64,000 bases of DNA, taken from assembly GCA_018061005.1 (NCBI GenBank), contig JAGOVA010000001.1, forward strand, positions 62,001 through 126,000. Direction: 5' to 3'. Positions 35,322 through 43,183 of this stretch are shown here, in pieces. Below the pieces are notes generated by a model, which was not told the DNA's origin, ran no database searches, and worked only from the letters and a program-made list of their open reading frames with translations. The DNA comes from Sterolibacterium sp. (GTDB lineage: Bacteria > Pseudomonadota > Gammaproteobacteria > Burkholderiales > Rhodocyclaceae). Numbering within the stretch: position 1 is the first letter of the stretch; each line of letters begins with the position of its first letter. The position numbers were made by a program, and so were the translations under genes.

Positions 35322-36506
35322 TCAAATGATGCCTTGCTGACGCAGGGCGGCGATGTCTGCTGCTGTCTGGCCCAGTGCGCCCAGAACCTCTTCATTGTGC
35401 TCGCCCAGTAAGGGCGGTGGGCGGTCGATGCTGAATTCGTAGTCGGTCATTTTGAGCGGGAAGGCGTATTGCTGATAGTCGGCGCCGTCGCCATCGGGGC
35501 GTTGCCCCGTAACGATCATGCCGCGTGTCTGGGTGTTTGGATGGCGGATGACTTCATCCAGGCGCAGCACGGGTGAGGCGCAACCGTCGACTTCCTCGAG
35601 CAGCGTGGTCCATTCAGCCAGTGTGCGACTTTGTATCAGCGCGGCGATGGCGGCTTTGGCCAGCCGGCCTTCATCACCCATCGCCCAGCCCAGCCCGGCT
35701 AGATCGGTGCGCTCCACCGCGTTGCAGAAGTTGAGCCAGAAATGAGGCTCGATGGCACCCAGAGCCAGATGGCGGCCATCGGCGGTTTCATAAACGCCAT
35801 AGCACGGCAGGCGGCCAGAGGTGTAGTCATCCCCCCGGGGCAGCGGTCTCCCTGCACCGTAACTTTCGCTGGCTGCCAGTGGCATGATCAGATGCGCCAG
35901 CGCGCAGTCGGTCATGGCCACGTCCACCTGCCGTCCTTTGCCGCTGCGTTGGGCATCAAATAGAGCTGCTAGGATGCCCATCGCCGCGGAGAGCACGCCG
36001 CCTGCCAGATCGGCGGCCTGAAAATTGCCCGGTGCCGGTGCGCCTTGCGCGCTGCCACTCTGTTCGAGGATGCCGGCATAACACTGGTAGTTGATGTCAT
36101 GGCCGCCCCGCGCCGCATAATGCCCTTCCTGCCCGTAACCGGTGATCGAGCAATACACCAGACGCGGATTGAGGGCGGCGAGGGTCGCGTAATCCATGCC
36201 CAGCCGCTTCATCACGCCCGGGCGGAAACCTTCAACGACGATCTCGGCTTCCTTGACCAGTTGATGCACCAGGGCTTGCCCGGCGGGCTGATGCAGGTCT
36301 ATCGCCAGCGAACGTTTGTTGCGATTGGCCAGCAGGAACAGCATGGAAGTCTGTCCATCGGGTGCGGCGCGTGCCGCATCGCCGGTGGTGCGGTTTTCGA
36401 TCTTCAGGACTTCAGCACCCATGTCGGCCAGGTGCTGCGTGCACAGCGGCCCTGGCAGGAGCTGGGAGAAGTCGAGGATGCGTATGCCAGCGAGAGGTTT
36501 GCTCAT
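35322..36506 (-). CDS. CaiB/BaiF-family protein, alpha-methylacyl-CoA racemase-like
   Basis: A 394-residue member of the class III CoA-transferase fold (LDFSQLLPGPLCTQHLADMG at the N-terminus). Three residues match the catalytic set of alpha-methylacyl-CoA racemase with correct spacing: His136 in GHDINY, Asp166 in FQAADLAGG and Glu253 in GAIEPHFW (compare His126, Asp156, Glu241 in the mycobacterial enzyme). That favours racemisation of 2-methylacyl-CoA over CoA transfer. Racemases of this type prepare branched side chains of sterols or isoprenoids for beta-oxidation. It is divergent from the flavin dehydrogenase and co-directional with the membrane protein and acyl-CoA dehydrogenase. ATG 36518 is an alternative start. 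Confidence 0.8.
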   Translation of the reverse strand: MSKPLAGIRILDFSQLLPGPLCTQHLADMGAEVLKIENRTTGDAARAAPDGQTSMLFLLANRNKRSLAIDLHQPAGQALVHQLVKEAEIVVEGFRPGVMKRLGMDYATLAALNPRLVYCSITGYGQEGHYAARGGHDINYQCYAGILEQSGSAQGAPAPGNFQAADLAGGVLSAAMGILAALFDAQRSGKGRQVDVAMTDCALAHLIMPLAASESYGAGRPLPRGDDYTSGRLPCYGVYETADGRHLALGAIEPHFWLNFCNAVERTDLAGLGWAMGDEGRLAKAAIAALIQSRTLAEWTTLLEEVDGCASPVLRLDEVIRHPNTQTRGMIVTGQRPDGDGADYQQYAFPLKMTDYEFSIDRPPPLLGEHNEEVLGALGQTAADIAALRQQGII

Positions 36507-36566
36507 GGGGCGCACCATGGGGAATGGATGGGGTGGATGGGGCGAATGGGTTTAAGTCCGACTTTG

Positions 36567-36619
36567 AATTGTGACATTTTTTGAAGCTGATCAGAATTTC
36601 TATGCAAAATGTGACAATT
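36567..36619. repeat. imperfect inverted repeat between divergent genes
   Basis: AATTGTGACATTTT (36567-36580) and AAAATGTGACAATT (36606-36619) are inverted copies matching at 13 of 14 positions, with a 25-base loop. It lies in the divergent space between the racemase-like gene and the flavin dehydrogenase. The right arm runs directly into the degenerate repeat copy at 36616-36635. It may be a regulator site or the remains of a full palindromic repeat. Confidence 0.5.
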
Positions 36620-36635
36620 AAAGACCGGATCCCCA
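36616..36635 (-). repeat. degenerate inverted copy of the palindromic repeat
   Basis: AATTAAAGACCGGATCCCCA corresponds to the right arm of the 29252-29314 palindrome (AATTAAAGACCTGACCCCA) with a one-base insertion and one substitution. Its orientation is opposite to the half-copy at 34629-34643, so the two bracket the racemase/membrane-protein pair. Confidence 0.5.
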
Positions 36636-36644
36636 TAGGTATTA

Positions 36645-38276
36645 ATGCACACACGTATGGTTCAACACATTTCTTCAGATGTTCTGGTGGCCGGTGGTGG
36701 CTTGGCGGGCATTGTGACGGCGCTGGAGTTGTTGCGGGCGGGCAAGCGCGTGACGCTGGTGGACCGGGATACCCCCGCACGCCTAGGCGGGCTTGCGCTG
36801 TGGGCTTTTGGGGGCATGGCGCTGGTGGGTACGCCGCTGCAGGCCAGCAAGGGGATTCCGGATACGCCCGCGCGGGCTCTGCGCGACTGGCTGCGTTTTG
36901 GCGAGCTGGCGCCGCAGGATGAATGGCCGCTGCAATGGGCGCGGTATTACGTCGAACATTCGCGCAGCGAGGTCTATGACTGGCTGAGAAATGAAGGCAT
37001 CCGCTTCATGCCGGCAGTGAACTGGGTGGAGCGCGGGCGACAGGGTGAAGGCAACAGTGTGCCGCGTTACCATGTGATCTGGGGAACGGCGCGCGAACTG
37101 GTGCGCTGCATGGTGGCCGCACTGCACCGCGCCAATGAGGGTGGCCGTTTGACCTTGCTGCATCGTCATTGCATGACCGGGCTGGAACACACGGCAGGGG
37201 TGCTGAGCGGGGCTCAGGCGGTAAACGAGGAAACGGGCGAGTCGGTGCGCCTGAGTGCGCCGGTGGTCGTGCTGGCCATGGGCGGCATCAATGGTAGCCA
37301 TGACGCATGTCGGGCGCACTGGCCGCCGGATCGTCCCCAGCCCGCAACGCTGCTCAATGGCGCACATCCGTTGGCCGATGGCAAGCTGCATCACTGGGTG
37401 GCAAATCATCTGGGCGGGCAGATCACCCATGCCGGAGAGATGTGGAATTATGCGGCTGGAATTCCGCATCCCTATCCGCATTTTGAAGGGCACGGTCTGT
37501 CGCTCATTCCCTGTAAATCCGCCTTGTGGCTGGATCATCGCGGTGAGCGGATCGGGCCGGAGCCGCTGGTGACGGGGTTTGACACGCACTGGTTGTGTCA
37601 GCGGGTGGCTGAACAGGAAAAACCGTGGACCTGGCAGTTGCTGAACTGGCGCATCGCCGCGAAGGAATTCGCCATTTCCGGCGCGGAGCATAACCCACAT
37701 ATCCGTGACCGGCAGTTCATCCGTTTTTTGCAGGAAACCTTGCTGGGCAATCATCGGCTGGTGCGTCAGATGCAGCGCGAAAGCCCGCATTTCATTGTGG
37801 CAGACACGCTCATCGAACTGGCTGCGAAGATGAATGCGCTGACCTGCTCGCACGATATCGATCCGGTGGTGTTGCAAGCCACGGCTGATGCCTTTGATGC
37901 CAATTTCAGCCAGGGCATACGCCTGCAGAATGACGATCAGATTCGCCGCATCCTGCATGCCCGCCAGTGGGGGACGGATCGTCTGCGTACCTGTAAGCCC
38001 GCGCCGCTGCAAACGCCGGCGGCCGGGCCGTTCATCGCCATTCATCTGCAACTGATTACCCGCAAGAGCCTGGGCGGGCTGCGGACCGATTTGCAAAGCC
38101 GGCTGCTGGATGCCCGCAATCAGCCGATTGTCGGGCTGTATTGCGTGGGTGAAGCCGCAGGTTTCGGCGGCGGCGGTGCCAGCGGCAAACGTTCGCTGGA
38201 GGGGACGTTTCTGCCGGGCTGCATCATGACGGCAAGGGCAGCGGCACGCGCAATCCTGGCCGCTGCCCAAACATAA
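36645..38276 (+). CDS. FAD-binding dehydrogenase (COG3573-like)
   Basis: A 543-residue flavoprotein. The FAD motif GGGLAG is at residues 17-22 with VTLVDRDTPARLGGLALWAFGG after it; the C-terminal FAD-closing region reads CVGEAAGFGGGGASGKRSLEG. It resembles the uncharacterised 'FAD-binding dehydrogenase' group related to 3-ketosteroid delta-1-dehydrogenase and fumarate reductase flavoproteins. Whether it desaturates a ring or reduces a double bond cannot be read. ATG 36645 or 36657 can start it. It is followed 18 bp later by the ThDP enzyme, so the two form an operon divergent from the racemase genes. Confidence 0.8.
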   Translation: MHTRMVQHISSDVLVAGGGLAGIVTALELLRAGKRVTLVDRDTPARLGGLALWAFGGMALVGTPLQASKGIPDTPARALRDWLRFGELAPQDEWPLQWARYYVEHSRSEVYDWLRNEGIRFMPAVNWVERGRQGEGNSVPRYHVIWGTARELVRCMVAALHRANEGGRLTLLHRHCMTGLEHTAGVLSGAQAVNEETGESVRLSAPVVVLAMGGINGSHDACRAHWPPDRPQPATLLNGAHPLADGKLHHWVANHLGGQITHAGEMWNYAAGIPHPYPHFEGHGLSLIPCKSALWLDHRGERIGPEPLVTGFDTHWLCQRVAEQEKPWTWQLLNWRIAAKEFAISGAEHNPHIRDRQFIRFLQETLLGNHRLVRQMQRESPHFIVADTLIELAAKMNALTCSHDIDPVVLQATADAFDANFSQGIRLQNDDQIRRILHARQWGTDRLRTCKPAPLQTPAAGPFIAIHLQLITRKSLGGLRTDLQSRLLDARNQPIVGLYCVGEAAGFGGGGASGKRSLEGTFLPGCIMTARAAARAILAAAQT

Positions 38277-38294
38277 AAACTGCAGGAGAATTCC

Positions 38295-39977
38295 ATGTCC
38301 AACGGCGCGCAAGCCTTGCTGAAAACCCTGGTCGATGCGGATGTTAACGTCTGTTTCACCAATCCGGGCACTAGCGAAATGCATTTTGTGGCCGCGCTCG
38401 ACAGCGAGCCAAAAATGCGCGCCGTGCTCACGCTCTTTGAGGGCGTGGCCACGGGGGCGGCAGATGGCTATGCGCGCATGGCCGATCAACCGGCTGCCAC
38501 GCTGCTGCATCTGGGCTGCGGCCTGGGTAATGGGCTGGCCAATCTGCACAACGCCCGCAAGGGCAAGGTGCCGGTGGTCAATATCGTCGGCGATCACGCG
38601 ACGGGGCATGTCAAATATGACGCACAGTTGCAGTCGGATATTGAAACCGTAGCGCGCAATGTGTCGCCGGGGTTTGTGCGGACCTCAAAAAGCACTGCCG
38701 AACTGGGGCAGGATGCGGTCGATGCCATCGTCGCTGCGCGCGGCTTGCCCGGGCAGGTGGCGACCCTGATCCTGCCGGCCGATGTGTCCTGGGGCGATGG
38801 TGGTGTGCCTTGCGCCGTGCCGCCACCGCCACCACCGGCGATGGCGGATGAAGCAACCATTACCCGCATTGCCGAGCTCATCACTCATAGCCAGCGCACC
38901 GGCCAGAAGGTCGCGCTGTTGCTGGGGGGGCGCGCCCTGCGCGAACCGGCATTACGGGCGGCGGCGCGGATGGTTGCTCATTTTGCTGCCCATTCTGGCG
39001 TGAAGTTGCTGGCTGAAACCTTCCCGACGCGCATCGAACGCGGCGCGGGCATGCCGCCCATCGAACGGATTGCCTATCTCGCCGAGCTGGCCAGCGTGCA
39101 GCTGGCGGATGTTCAGCAGCTGATTCTGGTCGACTGCAAGGCACCGGTATCGTTTTTTGCTTACCCGGGCAAACCCAGCGATCTGGTACCAGCCGGATGC
39201 ACAGTGCATACGCTGGCCACCCCGGAACAGGATGCCTGCCGCAGCCTGGAGCAACTGGTGCAGGTGCTGGGGGCTGAAGATACTCCGCCGTTGCTACAAG
39301 TTCGTCAGCAACCCGGTCGCCCGCGTGGCCGGCTCACCGCCGAGAAAGTCTGCAAGGCAGTCGGGCATCTGCTGCCGGAAAACGCCATCATCGTGGATGA
39401 GGCGATCACTTCAGGGCTGATGCTGCCGGTGATGACGGCAGGCGCGCCGCGCCACGATCTCATCACGCTGACGGGTGGCGCGATTGGTCAAGGCTTGCCC
39501 AATGCGCTGGGTGCGGCCATCGCCTGTCCGAACCGCCCGGTACTGGCGCTGGTGGGCGATGGCAGCTCGATGTACACCCTGCAGGCGTTGTGGAGCATGG
39601 CGCGTGAGCAGGCGAATGTCACTGTCATTATTTTCAACAATGCCGCCTATTCGGTGCTGAACATCGAACTGGAACGGGTGGGGGTTGATACGGCGGGTGA
39701 ACAGGCGCGCGCCCAGCTGGATCTGCGCCGCCCGGCACTGCACTTTGCCAAATTGGCGCAGGGCATGGGGGTGCACGGTGTGCGTGTGGATACGGCAGAA
39801 ACGCTGTGTCAGGCAATGGAATACGCCTGCGCGCAGCCCGGTCCACACCTGATCGAAGCCATGGTGCCTGAATCGCTGAATGGCTTGAAACGCACCGTGT
39901 TGCCGTGGCTGCTGCGCTCGCTGCCGAGTCTGCCGCTGTCGGTGAGCCGTGCGCTGAAACGTAAATTGGCACCCTGA
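38295..39977 (+). CDS. thiamine-diphosphate enzyme, acetolactate-synthase-like, function unassigned
   Basis: A 560-residue ThDP enzyme with the three-domain order of acetolactate synthase and benzaldehyde lyase. Glu49 (LFEGVATGAADGYAR) is the cofactor-activating glutamate; the ThDP/Mg motif starts GDGSSMYTLQALW near residue 423 and ends IIFNNAAYS. The middle domain is preceded by a run of six prolines. It belongs to a group annotated only as acetolactate synthase-like; no ilvN regulatory subunit or ilvC is nearby, arguing against branched-chain amino-acid synthesis. In this context a 2-hydroxyacyl-CoA lyase or carboligase role is possible. The start has AGGAG upstream (38283-38287). Confidence 0.8.
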   Translation: MSNGAQALLKTLVDADVNVCFTNPGTSEMHFVAALDSEPKMRAVLTLFEGVATGAADGYARMADQPAATLLHLGCGLGNGLANLHNARKGKVPVVNIVGDHATGHVKYDAQLQSDIETVARNVSPGFVRTSKSTAELGQDAVDAIVAARGLPGQVATLILPADVSWGDGGVPCAVPPPPPPAMADEATITRIAELITHSQRTGQKVALLLGGRALREPALRAAARMVAHFAAHSGVKLLAETFPTRIERGAGMPPIERIAYLAELASVQLADVQQLILVDCKAPVSFFAYPGKPSDLVPAGCTVHTLATPEQDACRSLEQLVQVLGAEDTPPLLQVRQQPGRPRGRLTAEKVCKAVGHLLPENAIIVDEAITSGLMLPVMTAGAPRHDLITLTGGAIGQGLPNALGAAIACPNRPVLALVGDGSSMYTLQALWSMAREQANVTVIIFNNAAYSVLNIELERVGVDTAGEQARAQLDLRRPALHFAKLAQGMGVHGVRVDTAETLCQAMEYACAQPGPHLIEAMVPESLNGLKRTVLPWLLRSLPSLPLSVSRALKRKLAP

Positions 39978-40123
39978 TTTCTGGCGCGCATCCTCTACAT
40001 CAAGCATACGTTGCAAAAACGTCGTGTCAGCGCGTGGGTACGTACCGGGCGTGGTCGGCAAAGATCAACCGGTGATCCCGGAGGAACAGGGTATGACAAG
40101 GAACAGGATGGAGCAGAACGGAC

Positions 40124-40765
40124 TCAGCGCACCTTGATCTTCGGTATTGGCGCGCTTCGGCGCATCGTGGTGAGAAACTGGTCGAGCGGTGCGGGCGGGG
40201 CAACTTCGGGAGTGTCTTCCGGTAGATGTGTCCAGAAATCCTGCCATGAAGGCCAGAGGGCGTGCCAGGCACCGTCATACGGTTCACGTTCGGGCCAGCG
40301 CATTTTCTGCTCGCCGATCGGCGGTTTATTGAGATCGGTGGCGTACCAGTAGCAGGGCAGGCGACGGCGGAAATACCAGCGGCCGTCGATGCGTTCGTAT
40401 TCGTCCCAGTAAAGCATCTGCATGATGACCCACTCGGCGCCGGTTTCATGTTCGTTCTTGGAATACACCACGCCAATGGCATGGTCAGGGTCGCGAAATT
40501 CAATGATGTGGCCGCCGATGTGATGTGCGGTACCGGTGAATTGCAGGCGCAGGGTGTCGTCGAGCCAGCGTTTCATGTGGGCACGCCCGGTCTGTTCCTT
40601 GCTGATGCGGATATCCGCTGCGAATAAATTCACATGGGCATCGAGGTCGCGCATGTCCAGCGAGAGCGCGTACTTGGCGGGCAACATGCGGATTTCCTCG
40701 ATGGATTCGAGGCGGTCGATGCGCGCAAGCAGATCGGGAGCGGCAGAAGCAGAAGGTAGGGGCAT
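40124..40765 (-). CDS. NTF2-like (SnoaL-fold) protein
   Basis: About 213 residues starting at ATG 40765 (MPLPSASAAPDLLARIDR). The first 130 residues fit a cone-shaped SnoaL/NTF2 fold (IRMLPAKYALSLDMRDLDAHVNLFA; later FRDPDHAIGVVYSKNE and EYERIDGRWYFRRR). Relatives include ketosteroid isomerase, the bile-acid dehydratase BaiE, and small subunits of ring hydroxylases, so it could be an isomerase or dehydratase. The C-terminal 70 residues are Trp/Pro-rich and unusual. It sits 11 bp downstream of the ferredoxin-type reductase with GAGG before the ATG, so they share a transcript. A longer upstream reading frame overlaps that gene and is rejected. Confidence 0.75.
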   Translation of the reverse strand: MPLPSASAAPDLLARIDRLESIEEIRMLPAKYALSLDMRDLDAHVNLFAADIRISKEQTGRAHMKRWLDDTLRLQFTGTAHHIGGHIIEFRDPDHAIGVVYSKNEHETGAEWVIMQMLYWDEYERIDGRWYFRRRLPCYWYATDLNKPPIGEQKMRWPEREPYDGAWHALWPSWQDFWTHLPEDTPEVAPPAPLDQFLTTMRRSAPIPKIKVR

Positions 40766-40776
40766 GTTCACAAGCC

Positions 40777-41793
40777 TCACGCAGGATGGGCGAAGGTAAA
40801 CGAGTCGGCAAAGAATTCTTCTTCCGGCAGCCCCTGCGCGATGAAGTCGCGTCGGGCGGCGTCGATCATGGCCGGAGCACCGCAGGCATACACCTGAAAG
40901 CCGGAAAGATCGGCATGGTCTTCCAGTACGGCGCGGTGCACAAAGCCGGTGCGCCCCGTCCAGGCATCCGTAGCCGGCGGTTCGGAGAGCACCGGCACAT
41001 AGCTGAAATGGGCGTGTTCTGCGGCCCATTGCCGGGGCAGGTCGGGCAGGTAGAGGCCGGCGTGATCTTTCGAGCCCCAATACAGCGTCATGGGTCGTTC
41101 AGTCTTGTTGTGGAGGGCGTGTTCGATCAGGCTCTTGATCGGGGCAAAACCCGTGCCGCCGGCCAGCAGGATCATCGGTTTCTTCGCGTCTTCGCGCAGG
41201 AAAAAGCTGCCATGCGGGCCTTCGAAGCGCAGCATGTCGCGTTCCTTCATGGCATGGAACACATGGCCGGTGTAGGTGCCGTCCGGCACCAGGCGGATAT
41301 GCAGTTGCAGCAGCTCATCGTCATGCGGTGCATTGGCCAGCGAGAAGGCGCGCCGTTCGCCGTTTTTCAGCAGGATTTCGATGTATTGTCCGGCGAGAAA
41401 CTGCAGGCGTTCGTTGGTGGGTAGCTTGAGGTGCAGCGCGATCACGTCGGCGGCCAGCCGTTCGAGCTTCTGCACGCGGCAGGGCAGGGTTTTGACGGGA
41501 ATATCCTGGGTGGCGGTGACTTCCTTCGCCTCGATCACCAGATCAGAGAGCGGCTTCGCGCAGCAGAACAACGCCATGCCTGCGTCGCGCTGATCCTGCG
41601 GCAGCGTGCCTTCAGGGGCAGCGCCATGATCGAATTCACCGCTGACCACCTTGCCCTTGCACGCGCCGCACGCGCCGTTCTGGCAGCCGTAGGGGAGTTT
41701 GATGCCCGCATCGATGGCGGCCTGCAGGAGGGTGGCACCTTCTTCGGTGTCGTATGTGTGGCCACTGGGCTGAACGGTGATGTGATGTGACAT
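40777..41793 (-). CDS. 2Fe-2S/FAD ferredoxin reductase (CDP-6-deoxyglucoseen reductase-like)
   Basis: A 338-residue electron-transfer flavoprotein. An N-terminal plant-type ferredoxin domain binds 2Fe-2S through Cys37, Cys42, Cys45 and Cys77 or 78; then an FAD domain (RAFSLANAP near 148) and an NAD(P)H domain (LLAGGTGFAPIKS near 208). Such proteins serve oxygenases or radical/PLP dehydrases; betaproteobacteria carry a homologue generically named CDP-6-deoxy-delta-3,4-glucoseen reductase. It is co-transcribed with the NTF2-like gene. Its start is only 14 bp from the divergent SDR start, so promoters must lie inside coding sequence. Confidence 0.85.
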   Translation of the reverse strand: MSHHITVQPSGHTYDTEEGATLLQAAIDAGIKLPYGCQNGACGACKGKVVSGEFDHGAAPEGTLPQDQRDAGMALFCCAKPLSDLVIEAKEVTATQDIPVKTLPCRVQKLERLAADVIALHLKLPTNERLQFLAGQYIEILLKNGERRAFSLANAPHDDELLQLHIRLVPDGTYTGHVFHAMKERDMLRFEGPHGSFFLREDAKKPMILLAGGTGFAPIKSLIEHALHNKTERPMTLYWGSKDHAGLYLPDLPRQWAAEHAHFSYVPVLSEPPATDAWTGRTGFVHRAVLEDHADLSGFQVYACGAPAMIDAARRDFIAQGLPEEEFFADSFTFAHPA

Positions 41794-41807
41794 GAGATAA
41801 TTCCGTA

Positions 41808-42761
41808 ATGCAAAGATTGCAAAGATTGTTGATCATTGGCTGCGGCGACGTGGCCTTGCGTGCCTTGCCACGGCTGGTGCGCCGTTACCGGGTGTATGCG
41901 CTGCTGCGCGCGCCGGATGCGGCCTTGCGGGCGCGTTTGCGGCAGCTGGGGGTGACGCCGCTGACCGGTGATCTGGATCAGCCGGCTTCGTTGCGCCGCC
42001 TCAGCGGGCTGGCCGATGCCGTGCTGCACTGCGCGCCGCCGCCGAATCATGGCACATCCGACCCGCGCACCCGTCATCTGCTGGCCGCACTGAGTCGCCG
42101 ACGCACCCGGCCACGCGGAGCGTCGAGTCTACCACGCAGGCTGGTCTACATCAGTACCAGCGGGGTGTATGGCGATTGTGCAGGCGCACGGGTCGATGAA
42201 ACCCGTCGGCTGCATCCGGCCACGCCGCGCGCACGTCGCCGGGTCGATGCCGAGGCCACTCTACGGCGCTGGGCTCGCCAGGCGCACGGTGTCAGTGTGA
42301 GCATCCTGCGTGCGCCGGGCATTTATGCCGCCGATCGTTTGCCGCTGGAACGCATCCGCCGGGGTGATCCGGTGCTGTGTGCTGAAGACGATGTCATCAC
42401 CAATCACATTCATGCCGACGACCTGGCGCGCTGCGCGATTGCCGCGCTGCAGCGGGGTCGTCCCCAGCGGGTGTATCACGCCAGCGACAACACCGCCGGA
42501 CTGGGCATGGCCGACTGGTTCGATGCGGTGGCCGATGCCCACGCCCTGCCGCGCCCGCCGCGCATGTGCCGGGAAGAGATTGCCCGGGTTCTGCCTGCGC
42601 TGACGCTCTCTTTCATGAATGAATCGCGCCGCCTCGACAACACGCGGCTGCGCTGCGAGCTGGGTGTGCGTCTGGCCTGGCCAGAAGCGCATGTTGCACT
42701 GCCCGCACTACTCGCCCCCCCCACTCTTTTGCAACAGGAATCCTCGTCATGCTCTGGTTGA
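41808..42761 (+). CDS. NAD-dependent epimerase/dehydratase-like protein
   Basis: A 317-residue extended-SDR-like protein. The nucleotide motif is LLIIGCGDVALRAL (an atypical GxGxxA form); STSGVYGD matches the active-site Ser/Tyr region of YeeZ-type proteins and LRAPGIYA follows. It is very Arg-rich in the middle (SRRRTRPRGASS, TPRARRRVDAE). The start region has a 9-bp tandem duplication of GCAAAGATT that encodes MQRLQRLL; no Shine-Dalgarno is visible, so a downstream TTG may be the true start. Its end overlaps hemJ by 13 bp. Substrate unknown. Confidence 0.8.
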   Translation: MQRLQRLLIIGCGDVALRALPRLVRRYRVYALLRAPDAALRARLRQLGVTPLTGDLDQPASLRRLSGLADAVLHCAPPPNHGTSDPRTRHLLAALSRRRTRPRGASSLPRRLVYISTSGVYGDCAGARVDETRRLHPATPRARRRVDAEATLRRWARQAHGVSVSILRAPGIYAADRLPLERIRRGDPVLCAEDDVITNHIHADDLARCAIAALQRGRPQRVYHASDNTAGLGMADWFDAVADAHALPRPPRMCREEIARVLPALTLSFMNESRRLDNTRLRCELGVRLAWPEAHVALPALLAPPTLLQQESSSCSG

Positions 42762-43183
42762 AAGCCTTCCACATTTTCTTCGTCATCAGCTGGTTTGCCG
42801 GGCTGTTTTATCTGCCGCGCATTTTCGTCAATCTGGCGATGGTGCCGCCGGAAAGTACGGCCGAGCGCGAACGACTACTGCTGATGGCCGGCAAGCTCTA
42901 TCGCTTCATGACCCCGCTGGGCGTGCTGGCCGTGGTACTGGGCGTGTGGCTGTGGCTGGGCTTTGGCTTTAGCGGTGGCTGGCTGCACGCCAAGACCACG
43001 CTGGTGCTGGTGCTGGTCGGCTATCACGGCTATTGTGGGCATCTGCTCAAAACGTTCGCCAGTGGCCACAGTGGACACAACGGCCGCAACACCAGAACGC
43101 ATGTCTGGTTCCGCTTTTTCAACGAACTGCCGGTGCTGGTGCTGCTGGCGGTCATCCTGCTCGTGATGCTGAAACCATTTTGA
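42749..43183 (+). CDS. hemJ: protoporphyrinogen IX oxidase, HemJ type
   Basis: A 144-residue membrane protein with four hydrophobic helices. WLKAFHIFFVISWFAGLFYLP holds His8 and GGWLHAKTTLVLVLVGYH holds Lys82, which match the essential His10 and Lys83 of cyanobacterial HemJ. It would oxidise protoporphyrinogen to protoporphyrin IX in the penultimate haem step. The family was formerly UPF0093/TIGR00701. It overlaps the SDR gene upstream and abuts the methyltransferase downstream; the hemCDXY operon is 1.3 kb away on the other strand. Confidence 0.85.
   Translation: MLWLKAFHIFFVISWFAGLFYLPRIFVNLAMVPPESTAERERLLLMAGKLYRFMTPLGVLAVVLGVWLWLGFGFSGGWLHAKTTLVLVLVGYHGYCGHLLKTFASGHSGHNGRNTRTHVWFRFFNELPVLVLLAVILLVMLKPF

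Noticed and set aside
36783..38609. 608-codon minus-strand open frame opposite the flavin dehydrogenase and ThDP gene
   Set aside because: It spans two well-supported plus-strand genes and their junction; its translation has no domain and reflects GC-rich codon bias.
40766..41080. N-terminal extension of the NTF2-like gene into the ferredoxin-type reductase
   Set aside because: It overlaps a conserved gene in another frame and translates to Arg-rich sequence; the ATG at 40765 has GAGG upstream.
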